Of a stretch of 64,000 nucleotides of DNA, positions 24,700 through 37,136 are shown piece after piece. Source of the DNA: Ophiosphaerella korrae (taxonomy: Eukaryota; Ascomycota; Dothideomycetes; Pleosporales; Phaeosphaeriaceae). Numbering within the stretch: position 1 is the first letter of the stretch; the number at the start of each line of letters is the position of its first letter. The position numbers were made by a program, and so were the translations under genes. The notes under the pieces were generated by a model, which saw only the letters and a list, made by a program, of their open reading frames with translations, made no database searches and had not been told where the DNA came from. The stretch spans positions 62,001-126,000 of the forward strand of contig JALNQF010000105.1 in assembly GCA_028456385.1 (NCBI GenBank). The letters run 5' to 3'.

Positions 24700-27600
24700 A
24701 TAATTAAGGATTGTATTAATAAATTAATTAATAACAAAGAAGATATAAAGATAGTATTTAAAGCTTTAGAAACGTAGAACAAGGAATTATAAGACTACGC
24801 AAAGTAGAACAAAGTATAGATTAAAGCTATTATTAAAGGATAGAACTAAATAGAACTAATTACTTAACGACTAGAAATAAGTGCAATAAAGAAAATACCT
24901 AAGATACCTATCTTTAGAAAGTTTAATAGAATAAGGGAAGAATTAAGACCCTTTATAGTATTAGTATAACTCTAAATAGATATACAAGTACTATACTTTA
25001 ATATAGAAGAGAAAAAAGTAATATATATTAGAATACACCTTAAAAAGGATATAATAAGATAGTTTAAACCTTACTAGATAGACTATACAATATACGCCTC
25101 TATAAACTAGAAGGATAAAACTAGAGCTATCTTTAGAAGTTACGAATACTTTACTAGGCAAATAAGAGTAGTATTTAGGGATATAGATATTACCTAATAA
25201 GCTAAAGAAAAACTTAAAAGGCTTATATAAAGTAAGAGTATTCTTAAATACGTATTATAGTTTAAATAACTATTATAGAATATAGAATAGAATAAATTAG
25301 TATTAATATTACAATTTAAACAAGGACTAAATATAAAAATTTAATATAAAATAATTTATATAGAAAAACCTAGGACACTAGAAGCCTTAAAATAATAGGT
25401 AATTTAAATAGATAACAATCTCTAAGAATAGAAAAAGAATAAGTATAGTAGCTAAACTAGAAACTAGGATAATAGAGACCCTATAATCCTTAACGCTAAC
25501 AAAGATAAAAAGAAAAAGAAGAATAAAGACTTTATATACTTTAACTATAGTAAGAAAGGCTACTATATAAAAGACTACTAATTATAAAAGAAAAAAGATA
25601 TAGTATATTATAAATATAGGAAACTAGGATACTTTATAAAAGATTATAGAAGTAAAGACTATAAGAAAGATAAAGAAATATAGTTAAAGATAACTAAGAA
25701 AAAGAAAGAAGTACTATAAGTATAGGCTAAGCCTTAAGAGAAAGTAGCTAGGAGTAAAGAAATATAATATATAATACTCTATTAGACCTTTTATTATAAA
25801 GATAACTACTATATATACTTTTCTAGTAAATAAAGAGTAAAGTATTACTTATAGAAAAATAGAGTAGTAGTAACAAAAGAAAGAACAAAAGCGTAGCTAG
25901 AAGAGATAGTATACGTAATAGACTTACTAATAGAAGACTTAGAAGGGAAAAAGCCCTAGACCCTATTAATCTAGGCTAAAGAACTAGTACTAAATAAAGA
26001 GACTACTATAGCTTCCTCTAAAGAACTATAAAGAAGTAAGAAACAAGTTAGTATAAGAAGTATAAAATATACTTAGCTAGATATATATAGCTATAATAGC
26101 TATACTATAATAAATATAGAGGAATAAAATAAAGAATAAAAGTTTATTTAAAAATACTTACTAGTTATAAGTATAAAGGAAGTATATAAAGACTAGAAAG
26201 AACGTAATCTTAAAGAAATAAAGTTTATACTATTTTAAAAATTAATAAAGTAATATATAGTTATAGTAAGAAAAATACCTATATAAAGAGAATAGTAGTA
26301 CTTTATAAGAAAGACGTAATAGATTAATAAAGCCTATATACTAAGAGTACTAGTAGTATACTACGTTCTAACTATAGATATACCTAGAAAAGATAGGTAC
26401 TAGAAAGGGGACAACAAGATAATAGACCTAAAACACCTAGTATATTTTAAAGTATTATAGATATTATACCTAGATAAGAATTATATTATATAGAAAAAAC
26501 CTAAAGTAAACAATAGTATATAGCCTATAAGGAGAAGAAGCTATAATTATATAAGAGTAATCCTAGTAGAAGATATCTAAGGATAGGAAGTAACTCTAGA
26601 AGAAGTATACGTAGTAATAAGACCTAAACTAAAGTTATCTAAGAAATACGTCTAAAGAGGACTATAGTACAAATATATATATAATAAATATCTAAAGTAC
26701 AAAGAATATAAACTTAAAGTAAGGCTATAGCTCTAGAAAAATAGATAATTTATAAAATCGCCTAAGTAAGAATAGCTAGAAAGTATAAGAAGACTATATA
26801 TTACAAAAATAGGTATATACTAAGAAAAGAAAGTATAACTAATAATTAATAGTAGAGCTATAAAGAACTTTCTATTAAAGAAGTTTATAGAAATATAAGG
26901 AATATATTATATAATAAAGAAGTACCCTTAATAACTAAGTACGATTAAAGGGAAACTATTTTAGGAACCTATTAGGTTTAAGATAGTTCCCTCTACACTT
27001 AAACTAGAAGAGATAATAATTAAAAATATAGTTATAGATATAACAACAATTAATAATAAACAAGATATAATACTAGGAATACTATAGTTATAGATAACTA
27101 ACCTATACATTAATTAAAGAATAGGAAAAATTAACTACTATAGAACTAATATGTTAAAGGCTAATATAAATACCTATAAAGGAGAATTCTTAGAAGAATA
27201 TAAGAAATAAGAAAAACAGCTTATAGAGCCTAAAGACTACCTTCTAGAATATTAGCTATAAGACTTAGCGATAGAAATAGAAGAAGGAAAAGATATAGGA
27301 TAGAGCCTAGTCTACTAAAAAATAGAAGAAGAGTTAAAAATTAAAAGAGTATTTATATAGAACGTACTAAAGAAAGAATAGATATAAGAATCTAAATCCT
27401 TAGTAGTATATAGACTTATATTTGTAGACAAAAAAGAGATAAGTAATAAGAGGCCTTATATAGATTTTAGAAAAACTAACGTAATTATAAATAAGAATTA
27501 ATACCTACTACTATAAATTAATATAATATAAGAGAGGCTATAAAGAGTAAGAATCTTTATAAAACTAGATATTTAAAACACCTACTACTAAGTTAGAATT

Positions 27601-30090
27601 AAGAAAGGTAATAAATAGAAAATAGTGTTTAGAATATAGTATAGACTATATAAGTACCTAGTTATACCTTTTAGCTTAATAAATGTACTAGCAGCCTTCT
27701 AAGAAAGAATTAATATAGTACTAAGAGAGTACTTAGACGTATTTATATTTGTATACTTAGATAATATCCTTATATTCTTAGAAATAGAAGAAGAATACGT
27801 ATAATACGTGCATAAAGTGCTAAAAAAGCTAGTAGAAAGTAAACTATTTCTTAAGATAAGAAAATGCGAGTTCTATAAAAAAAAATAGATTTTCTTAGAT
27901 TTATTATAGAACTAGGAAAAATCAAGATTAACCTAATAAAAATAAAAATAATTAACAAATAGCTAACGCTAAAAAACCTAAAAAAGGTACAATAATTTTA
28001 TAGGCTAGTAAACTTTTATAGAAGGTTAATAATAAGATAGTCTAAAGATATAGAACTAATAATAAAACTTATAAAGAAAGATATAATATTTAAATAGATA
28101 GAAGAATATAAAGAAGTTTTTAGTAAAATTAAGAGGAAGTTTATAGAAAACTTAGTTATTAGAATATATAACCTAGACCTACTAGTAATAGTAAAAATAG
28201 ACGTATCTAACTTAGTCTATAGAATAGTACTAATATAGGAAGATCTATAGACTAAAAAGGAATACTTAGTTAAATACTTCTTTAAGAAAATAAAGCTAGT
28301 AGAGCTTAACTACCTAATCTATAATAAGGAGATACTAGCAATCTATAAAGTATTTAAATAATAGAGAGTATACCTATAAAGAGTAAAATATTAGATAAAA
28401 GTCTATATAAACTATAAAAACCTTATAAGATTTATAATAAATAAGGAACTATCTTAACACTATATAAGATAGTAGGAATTCCTATTAATATTTAACTTAG
28501 AAATTATATATATAAAGGGTAAAGATAATTAATTTATAGACGCCCTAAGTAGAAGACTAGACTTACAAGAAGAAGTAAATATAACTAGTATAGTTTTAGT
28601 AAAAAATAAAGAAAGATACTTAGTTCTAAATATACCTAGAATAGCTACAATACTTAAAAGAAAGAGTAGCGAGCTAGATAAATAGATTTAGAAGATAACG
28701 TAAGAAGTATCTAAAGAAATAGAGAAGCTAGAAATCTAAGAAGGACTTACATAAGCGTATAAAAGAATATATATCCTAAAGAAGATCTAAAGAGAATTTA
28801 TACGACAATTCTACAAGCTACTAGTATATAGATACTAAGGTATTAACAAAATATTAGATAAGCTACTATAAGATTACTATATCTTAAAAGTAAGATAGTT
28901 AGTAATAGAAGTACTATAAGATTATATAGAATACTAAAGAAATAAATATAATAAACACGCACTATATAGAATACTATAACTAGTTAAAGTACTAGAATAA
29001 CTATAGGGAGTTATTATAATAGACTTTATTACGAAATTACCTAAATTAAAGGACCTAATATTAGGAGTTAAGTATAATAGAATCCTAATAATAGTAGATA
29101 AACTTATAAAGTACTTATACTTTAGACTATATAAAGAGAAAAGTAGGATAGAGGTTGCTATATATTAGGTTCTAGGAACTATAATTAGTTAATATAGACT
29201 ACTAGATAAAATTATTATAGATAGAGATGTTAGATTTATATTAAAACTATAGGGAATAATAATAGCGTAATTAGGAATTAAACACGTAATATCTACTACG
29301 TATTACCTACAAATAGATAGATAGTTAGAACAAATAAATTAGATAGTAGAATAGTACTTAAGATGCTACCTTAACTATAACTAAAACAATTAGGTATAGT
29401 TATTACTTATAGTATAGTTAGTATATAATAGCGCAAAGAATATAGTAATAGGAGTATTACTTTTTTTTATAAACTATAGATTTAACTCTAATATATATAG
29501 AATACTAAGATTTAAAATATCTTAGTCTCTAAAAAGAGAAAACTTTGCTAATAGACTTAGAGAGATATATAATTAACTAAGATAGGATATAGAATTCTTG
29601 TATAATAGAATAGCAAAGTACTATAATAAGAAATATAAAAAAGGACCTTAATTTAGAGAGGGAGAAAAAGTATAGTTAGTACGAAAAAATATTAAGAGTA
29701 AATAACTAAGTTTAAAACTAGACTATATTAAAATAGGACTATATAAAGTAGAAAAAGAAGTTATACTAGTTATATATAAACTAAAACTACTAAACAAGAT
29801 AAAGATATACTTAACTTTCTACGTAGTACTACTTAAGATAGTACTATAGAATATAAAACTACTAGTATACAAAGTAGATACGTATAGAGAATAAAAAGAA
29901 TAAGAAGTTAAGAAAATCCTATAGTACTAGTTCTACAATAGAAGAAACTACTACTTAGTAGAATAAATAGGTATAAACGAGAAAGGACAACTATAGGAGA
30001 ATATATAGGAACTAGAAGATAACTTTAACTACTCTAAGAAACTAGAGGAGTTCTAAAGTTAAAACCCTCTAGAGCACCTAGTAGTAAACT
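24700..30090 (+). pseudogene. RIP-mutated gag-pol of chromovirus B
   Basis: Readable through many stops. Two tandem CCHC zinc knuckles at about 25530-25660 have their Cys and some His codons changed to Tyr. Reverse transcriptase lies at about 27400-27900 with a YLDN version of YLDD near 27760. Integrase at about 28990-29130 keeps the DFITKLPK block. A chromodomain (FYNRRNYYLVE then a LEEF-like end) lies at about 29885-30060, which places the element in the chromovirus branch. No functional product is possible. Confidence 0.85.
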
Positions 30091-30766
30091 AAGAAGAACG
30101 GCATTATTAATAATAGATAGAGAGGCGTTAGACTCGCCTAGCGCAATAGAAACTAGAGTAGCTCCTACTATATCCTTAAAATTAAGCTTAGATTCTAGAA
30201 GAATAGACTACTTAATAGACTTCTTATCGTTTAAGGCTTTTGTCTTACGAAGACAAGATAAATAAGCCTAGTTATTAGATAACTATATCTAATTATTAAG
30301 AAATTAAGACTAATACTCCTTTAGCGTACAACGAGAGATCTTATAGAGACGCTTACGCTCCCTTTTAGCTTCTACAATCTATAATAATAGTTTTTCTTAA
30401 GCGTAGTTAATAGCTCTCCCTATTATATATAAGTATAGACGCGTAAATAAGTATCTTTAACTTATACTCTACTATAGATATACTAGATAGGTTATAAGAT
30501 AAACAAGTATTAGTATAAATATACGCCTTATAGGCCTTACTATATTTTAAAGAAAGATAAACTAATAGAGGGTTTATAGACTTATAATAAGAGTATAGAA
30601 ATATTATAATACTATAGCGTAATATATAATCTACTAATTAGATACAATAAAGAGTAGACTTAGTAGGTATAGGAGAGGATAAAGAACTTTATATTAACGA
30701 AGAAACTAGATTAATAATACTAACCTTAGGGTAGATAAACTAGAACCTACTTAGAGGGGGAGATAG

Positions 30767-31212
30767 TATTATAGGAGTAACAAGAGAAATTAAGATAGAA
30801 CTAATTAGTCTTAACTTAAGTGCTAACAAAGTATAAGATAAGTAAGGTAATAACCTTAATTAAGAAACTACTTATAACTAGGATACGTAAGTAATCCTCT
30901 AATCTATTAAGTGCATAGATAAAAACTAATTATAGATTAATAGATTAGTAATCTATAATCTATAGTTACTAAGAATAGATATAAGTAATAGATTATAGAT
31001 TAGTAGAAATATATAAGTAGTAGAGATATATATTATTAGGATAGTATTAGTAATTTAATTATTAACTACAAGCGATAATACTAAGATAGTTATAAAACAT
31101 CTTCTATTATTTATAGTCTATTGTAGATTACTCTATAAGCTTTTGTTATTACCTCTTAATCTACTAGCACCTTAAAGGCTACTAGGAAGTTAACTCTAGT
31201 AAGCCTGTTACA
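30767..31212 (+). repeat. 3' LTR of chromovirus B
   Basis: 446 bp partner of 24118-24563, ending AGCCTGTTACA and preceded by the polypurine tract. Confidence 0.88.
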
Positions 31213-31219
31213 CCCTTTT

Positions 31220-31370
31220 AAGGCGTAATTACTACTTTTAGCTCTTACTAGAACTACCTAGATAAGCCTAAAACTATTAATAGGCGTAAAAAAAGCCCCT
31301 TATAAGACGTAATTACTACTTTTAACTTTTACTAGAACTACCTAAAGAAGCCTAAAATACTAACTATATA
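31220..31370 (+). repeat. Tandem pair of ~85 bp repeats beside element B
   Basis: GCGTAATTACTACTTTTA followed by GAACTACCTA and AGCCTAAAA occurs twice, from about 31222 and 31308, with RIP-type differences. It directly follows the 3' LTR of element B. Class unknown. Confidence 0.5.
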
Positions 31371-32020
31371 CCTAAAATAGAGCCTTATTAAAGGTATAAC
31401 CTAGTAAAGTACTCTAACTATTAGTAAGTATAAAAAGGCTCTCTAAAGCGTAATTAAAAAACTTTACTACTAGCTAAAGCTAAATTATAGTATAAAAATA
31501 GTAGAAGTAGTTTACTTTAGCTAGTAAGTATAAAACTCTTTTTAGGTTAGAGCCTACCCCTACTACTATAGCTATAACTACTACGCTCTCTTATAACTAG
31601 TTACGCGTAAGTCTAGTTTACTATTATAGAATTTATAACTAGCTACTAAATTCCTAGCTAGGGCTACTCTACGCTACTTACTTCTTAATACTTATAAATA
31701 TTAGGCTTACTAGGTCCTTTGTATTAATAAACCTTCTTATTATAAAGCTTATATCTATAGTAAGTACTTATATAGAGATCTAGCTCTATTAAGTTACTTA
31801 GTAGTATTAACTTTACTTTCTTTTATACTATATATAAATACTTTTAGGTTAAATTTTATTAGTGTAAAGAAGAAGTAATAGAAAAGAGTTTATAGTTAAT
31901 ACGTTTTATATATAGAAGTTATATAAGTCTTAATTTTATACTAAAATTAGTAAAAACCTTAGCTCTATACTCTATAAATAATAATTTTAACTCTAAAAAT
32001 AGTTAACCTCTTTAACTCTA

Positions 32021-32050
32021 ACTACTACTACTACTACTACTACTACTTAA
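32021..32050 (+). repeat. Trinucleotide microsatellite (CTA)n
   Basis: About nine tandem CTA/ACT units. Confidence 0.8.
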
Positions 32051-32154
32051 TAAGTATTATTAGTTAATTAGAGCCCTTTTTAAGCTCTAGGAATTTACTC
32101 TTTAAAAAGAAGGAGACGTATAAAGAAGTTATTTCTTATATCTTTTATTTTTAT

Positions 32155-32315
32155 ACTAATATTAGTAAGTTTATAACTTACTATTATTATAAACTTACTA
32201 ATATTACGAACTTACTAATATTATAAACTTGCTAATATATACAAATATTAGTAAGTTCGCAACTTACTAATATATATCGAATGTTAGTAAGTTTGTAACT
32301 TACTAACATTTAACT
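32155..32315. repeat. Cluster of short palindromes with TTAGTAAGT/ACTTACTAA arms
   Basis: The arm TTAGTAAGTT and its complement AACTTACTAA alternate several times with 2-10 bp spacers. The last unit (32284-32310) reads TGTTAGTAAGTT..AACTTACTAACA and has the TG..CA form of an LTR end. A related single copy lies in inverted context at about 52260-52285. Confidence 0.6.
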
Positions 32316-32439
32316 ACCTTTCTACTTTTAGTTAGCGCTTACTAATCTATTAGGTATATATACCTAGTACTTACTTAAATAGCTTTATCTACTATTTACT
32401 CTTTTTAGTTAATTATTAAAACTACCTTATTAAGTTATG

Positions 32440-33680
32440 TTATATAAAGTCTACCTTATAAATACTTTTATTTATATAGTAATAAACTAAGAGATCTATA
32501 TAAGAATACTAAGAGGATACTAAAAAAAGAATATAATCCTCTAAGTCTAAAAAGCTCTATATAGTCTCTAGATCTTACTTCTCTTATAGTAGAAAAAGTT
32601 TATAGCTACGCTTAAATCTATAAGCTTTTAAATAGTACTATATAAACTATACTATATAGTTAAAGATAGAATTATTATCTTCTTCTATATAGATAATTTT
32701 ATTATTGTATATAATAAGTAGAAGACTAAAGATGTATAGTAAGTAACTAATTTTCTAAAAGAGAAGTATTCTATTACTAGAAGAATAGATCTCTAATAGT
32801 TTCTTAGTATTAAAGTAATTTAAGATAGAGAGTAACATATAATTTAACTACTATAAGTAGTATATATTAATAAGATAAGTTAGCTTATAGATAAACTATA
32901 CGTCTATTATAATATACTTATAGCTACTACTAAACTTAAGGCCTTTACTAGCTAGGTAACGCTATCTAAGATTAATAAATATTAACGTAAAATTAGCTTA
33001 CTTCTATTTATAACTATAACTACCTAGCTAGATATAGCTTTTATAATATTATTACTAGCTTAATTTCTTATAAACCTAAGCGCTACTTACTATAAGGCTA
33101 CTAATTAAGTACTTATATACCTCTCTTATACAAGATTAAGAGTACTCTAGCTAGGTAGTAGTAACTTATTATAAGTTACTAGTAATACTTCCTTTACTAA
33201 TAATACTATAGATTAAAAAAGCTCTTAAGGCTATATAATTAAACTCTTTAATAGGCTTATTATATAGAGAGTAAATAAGTAAGATATAGTTACTACCTCT
33301 ATAACTAAAGCTAAATTACTAGCTTTATTATAAGTAGCTAAAGAAGCTATATTTATATTAAAACTACTTAATAAACTATATATTAAACTCTCTATACACT
33401 ATATTACTATCTAGTATAATAATACTTAAATAATCTAGCTTATTACTAAAAAACTAGCTAAGCTATTAACTAAGCTTTAGTACGTTAATATCTATAATTA
33501 TTAGCTAACATAAGAGGTCTCTACTAGCTAATTTAAAGTAGAGTATACTTTATTAATAAAGATAATAGTAGATAGCTTTATAAAAGTTTTACTAGTAAAT
33601 AAATAAAAAATCTTTTTAAATTAGCTTAGACTAATAAAAGTAATAGAATACTAAATAATATATAAAATACTTCTTAATAA
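32440..33680 (+). pseudogene. RIP-mutated Ty1/copia pol, reverse transcriptase-RNase H part
   Basis: One frame can be followed for ~400 codons through stops: a YVDD-type motif read as YIDN at about 32686-32697, TTRPDIAF-like and SSTEAE-like blocks, and the C-terminal ADSFTK-type motif at 33568-33585. The YIDN and DSFIK codons are in the same frame 293 codons apart, so inactivation is by point changes, not indels. The copia 3' LTR follows. Confidence 0.75.
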
Positions 33681-33759
33681 AATCTAATACTACTTTAATT
33701 ATCTTATACTTAACTTATAAATATCTAGCTTACTAATAAGTTACTAACCTAAAGAGGTA

Positions 33760-34088
33760 TATTAGATAAGTTGTATAATTAAATAAGTTATATAATTAGA
33801 TATAATACGTAATTATATATATAATTAGATACTTAATTAGATACTTAATTAGATACGTAATAGTATATACGTAGAGAGGCGTAATAGATTCTAGGTATAC
33901 CTAGAATCTATTAATTAGCTCGCTTAAGCTAGTTTAGTAATCTAATTAGCTTAGCGCACAAGTGTAACAATTACTAAGCTACTAGCTATACTATAGCTAA
34001 AACGATTATAGCCTTAACTTTTATAAATAAAGGAATTAAATAAAGGATTTTATATATAAAGAGATAGACTACGTTAGTACAACTAATA
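33760..34088 (+). repeat. 3' LTR of the copia element
   Basis: Follows the pol remains and a purine run AAAGAGG. Starts TATTAGATAAGTTGTA and ends GTACAACTAATA, an imperfect inverted pair consistent with TGTTAG..CTAACA after RIP. A diverged copy lies at 16839-17102. The interior contains a 32 bp perfect palindrome. Confidence 0.6.
33882..33913. repeat. 32 bp perfect palindrome in the copia LTR
   Basis: Symmetric about GGTATACC at 33894-33901, core TTCTAGGTATACCTAGAA. The copy at about 16933-16964 carries changes in the same arms. Confidence 0.9.
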
Positions 34089-34665
34089 TAATAAAGAAAC
34101 TAGCACCTTAATAGAAGGAGTATTAAGGATATAGCTCGCTACTATCTTAAGAGACCTAGCTAAGACTACTGTATTACAGATATATAGATAGAGCGCAGGG
34201 CTAGAGATAGATAAATAGAATAATTAATCTACTTAGTTTATACCTAGTACTTTTAAGTTATAGGTAATAAACTAAAAAAGGGCTTTTCTAAAAGCCTTAG
34301 TATCCCTCTCTAGTAAGGCCCTTATATAGCTATTACAAAAAAGCCTTTTTATTAAACTACTATAACCTCCTTTAAATTAGACAAAAAGAAAGTAAATTTA
34401 GTATAGTAAAACTATAGAGTATAGAGAGACGTTAACGTAGGTAGCTATAGAGGCGTTAATAGCTACGTAGAAGGGTAAAAAGGCTTATAGTAAGAGTAAC
34501 TATAAAAGGGCTTCGCTAGGTTAATAGCGCTATAGGAACTGTAGGAAGACTAGGTATAACGCGCGAACGTGCTAGGAAGATAAAGAAGAGACTTCTAAAT
34601 TAGATAGTAGTGTTATAGTAGTAGGGGGTACTAAGTAAAGTTTATTATTAACCCCTAAAGAGGTA

Positions 34666-35232
34666 GTGTTCATAATGCCAAGAAAAAGTGACCGGCTTAG
34701 TGATCTAACCAGCTCAGTGATCTTTCACGTTATTAGAAAAACGAAGTCAAATCTCTACCCCTTATCCTATGTCTTATTTGGTCCTCAGAAACAACAGCTT
34801 ATTATCGCTCCTGGCTTGCTCTACAACCCTTAGTAAATCCCGACTATGCTTCTCGCAGTTTTGTCCGAGCCTCTACCCCTACTCTCGACGATTCGTGCGA
34901 ATTCCGGTGCTTCTTGTTTGGGAGAGCTATTCGAATATACTAAAGAGCCGTTTCAGCGAATCTTAGTACTCAAGCTAGCGTTGCCGCATCATTTGCTGCG
35001 AAACGGCAATTATTCAAGTTTGGAAGAGGAGAGCTTCAAAAAGTTGCAGTTCTAATGTGTCAATGCCGATTGGTGGTTGATGTGCATTTGTCACGTGATA
35101 GGGCTTGCTGCTGGGGTTTTCAGCCTTGGTGTTGTCTTCTGCACTAGCACTCTTCAACTTTCCTTCTCCCTAATTGCTATCTCTTCACAGAGCAGCACTC
35201 TTTTTTTAGTTGTTGAAGATCATTCACGAAAC
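34666..35232. other. Upstream region of the HET gene
   Basis: Composition returns to balanced at about 34666. Open frames at 34769-35055 show no recognisable domain. An upstream in-frame ATG at 35077 would add 52 residues to the HET protein; I prefer 35233 because HET-domain similarity starts soon after it and the added segment is not conserved-looking. Confidence 0.4.
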
Positions 35233-37136
35233 ATGGAAACAGTATCCAAGGACATCGTCCAGACCTCGCATCGCGAGACCACGTACAAACACGATCCACT
35301 TTCGCCGGGTCCGAACATTCGCCTCCTTAAAATCAAGCCATCCCGCGTGTTCGGATCCGATATCGAATGCGAGATATTCCAAGTTTCTCTAGAACAAGCT
35401 CCAGAATATGAGGCGTTGTCGTACGTTTGGGGCCCTGCGATACTCGGCTGTAGGATCGTGTGCAACAAACAGCCTTTCTATGTTACCAAGAATTGCTCGC
35501 TGGCATTGAGCTACTTGAGGAAGATAAAAGAAGCGCGAATGATGTGGATTGATGCGATATGCATCAATCAATCGTCTGACGATGAGAAAGGGCACCAAGT
35601 GGAACTGATGGGCGAAATATATAAGTCGGCGGCCAATGTTGTGGTATGGCTTGGTGAAGCTCTGCCAGGAATACGAAAAGCGTTTCGAGACGCAAAAGTA
35701 TTTTGTAAGCTTACGAGAGTATTTAAGAAGGCTACTGCTCTTAGAGGTGGGTGTACTCAAATACACATTGGGCATCTCTTCAATTCGGCCAGCCGAATCT
35801 TACTGACCTTTTTTCATTCCCCTAGCAAGGCTAAAATTTCCACCAGTACTGCTGCCGCTTTTAGCTCACGACTGGTTTCATCGAATATGGACCTATCAAG
35901 AATTTGTCCTGGCAAGATTTATTGTTATCCAGTGCGGAAATTACTCGGTGAATTGGGACACTTCGATAACACGAATCAGACACATATCATACTACACACA
36001 TGATAGACATCCAGTAATGCATTGCACACATTTATATTGTGCTCATATGGACTACCTTATGTGTAATACTCAGAGTGGAACTCAAGAGTCCTACACAATT
36101 GCTCAAAGCCCAGCAGATTTTGGAACATCCTTGGCGGTAAGGCAGAAATCGGCCCTGCTAATCATCCATATGACTTTTCAAGGCCTAAGAGAACGAGCCT
36201 GTTCGGAGCCCTTAGATAGGATGTACGGGATCTATGGGCTCTTTCGTGATGTTGGATTTCATCTTCCAACACCAGACTACGGTGTAACAGTCACACAAGC
36301 TGCTCGGGAGTTGGCCTTCGGCTTAATCAAGGGCACGCAGTCCCTTTGGCTTCTATACAGTTTCCCAAGCATTAATTTTCATTGGGATAGTACATGGGCT
36401 ATAGATTGGGCTCTGGCAGGGAGTAAGATTGTGTGGAAGCAGTCGTGGGGCTTAGAAGAGACAAGAAGTAATTTGTTTCGTCAAGACTTCCAGCCAGGTC
36501 TGAACGGCCATCGTTTGCTACTAAGGGCTACTTTACGTAGCATTGAACAAGCTTTTAGGCATCCTGTCCCTGTAGCGAGCAGGATTTCAATCATTAGATG
36601 GTTCCAAAAAAAGTTACATTCTACGAAATACTTCAACTGATGCCCTAATATGTCGCCTGCATGGGAAGCGTTTAACAGTGCATTTTTTTAGGACATACTC
36701 ATTGCCAGAAGAGGAGCAGGACTGGTCCACAGATCTTCTCTGGAGAAGCGGCATGGTTTGTTCATCATTGCTTGGAAATAAACCAAAAGAAGAGGAGCTC
36801 AGGTTGCTGCATACACTCAATGATGATGATGCCGAAGAGGAAATAAAAGCCTACTCTCGCAAAGACAAAATGGTACTGTGGCTTGTAGAGCATTTAGTGG
36901 TTATGTGTTATCTAGGTCAAGGTGGACAAGCGTTCCGGACATCGAGCGGCTGGATCGGTATGTCTCGGAAACCTTTGAAAACTACTGATGTACCGGCCCT
37001 CATTCGCGGCTCGTCAGTACCAGCCATACTTCGACCCGCTGGAGGGGATTACAAACTCGTTTGCTTCGCCTCTGTTCAAGGCATACCGGACGATGAGTGC
37101 CAACCAACGGCGATGAATCGGGAGTACAGGAGATAG
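35233..37136 (+). CDS. HET-domain (heterokaryon incompatibility) protein
   Basis: HET domains are TIR-like cell-death triggers used in fungal non-self recognition. Three family signatures are visible: YEALSYVWG (59-67), MWIDAICINQ (104-113) and, after the first intron, DWFHRIWTYQEFVLA; also EPLDRMYGIYGL and a C-terminal DYKLVCFASVQGI block typical of this family. Model: exons 35233-35704, 35826-36612 and 36692-37136, introns 121 and 79 bp, 567 residues. The first junction is supported by a GTAAGC donor and frame. The second has a good pyrimidine-rich acceptor at 36691 but a weak donor (GTTACA at 36613; GTTCCA at 36601 is an alternative). If that intron is not real, the protein ends at 36640 and the gene is truncated. 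It stands alone between two transposon blocks. Confidence 0.75.

Larger units (their letters stand above)
24118..31212 (+). mobile_element. Complete Ty3/gypsy chromovirus B, RIP-inactivated
   Basis: Two 446 bp LTRs (24118-24563, 30767-31212) flank a 6.2 kb gag-pol interior. A polypurine tract (AGAGGGGGAGATAG, 30753-30766) abuts the 3' LTR, fixing orientation. Termini fit TGTTA..TTACA after allowing RIP changes. The flanking five bases (GCTTA and CCCTT) do not match, so no target duplication is visible. Coding remains are in family order: gag zinc knuckles, reverse transcriptase, integrase, chromodomain. About 0.7 kb between the chromodomain and the 3' LTR has no recognised function. Confidence 0.88.
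13480..34665. other. RIP-mutated transposon block 2 (21 kb)
   Basis: One long AT-rich, CpA/TpG-poor region holding nested LTR retrotransposons and smaller repeats, annotated separately. A less mutated patch at about 13600-13790 contains a C-rich run near 13777-13790, which reads as a purine tract on the minus strand, but I could not assign it. Stretches such as 15500-16130, 16430-16840 and 34090-34660 show only RIP-type composition and no recognisable features. Confidence 0.85.
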
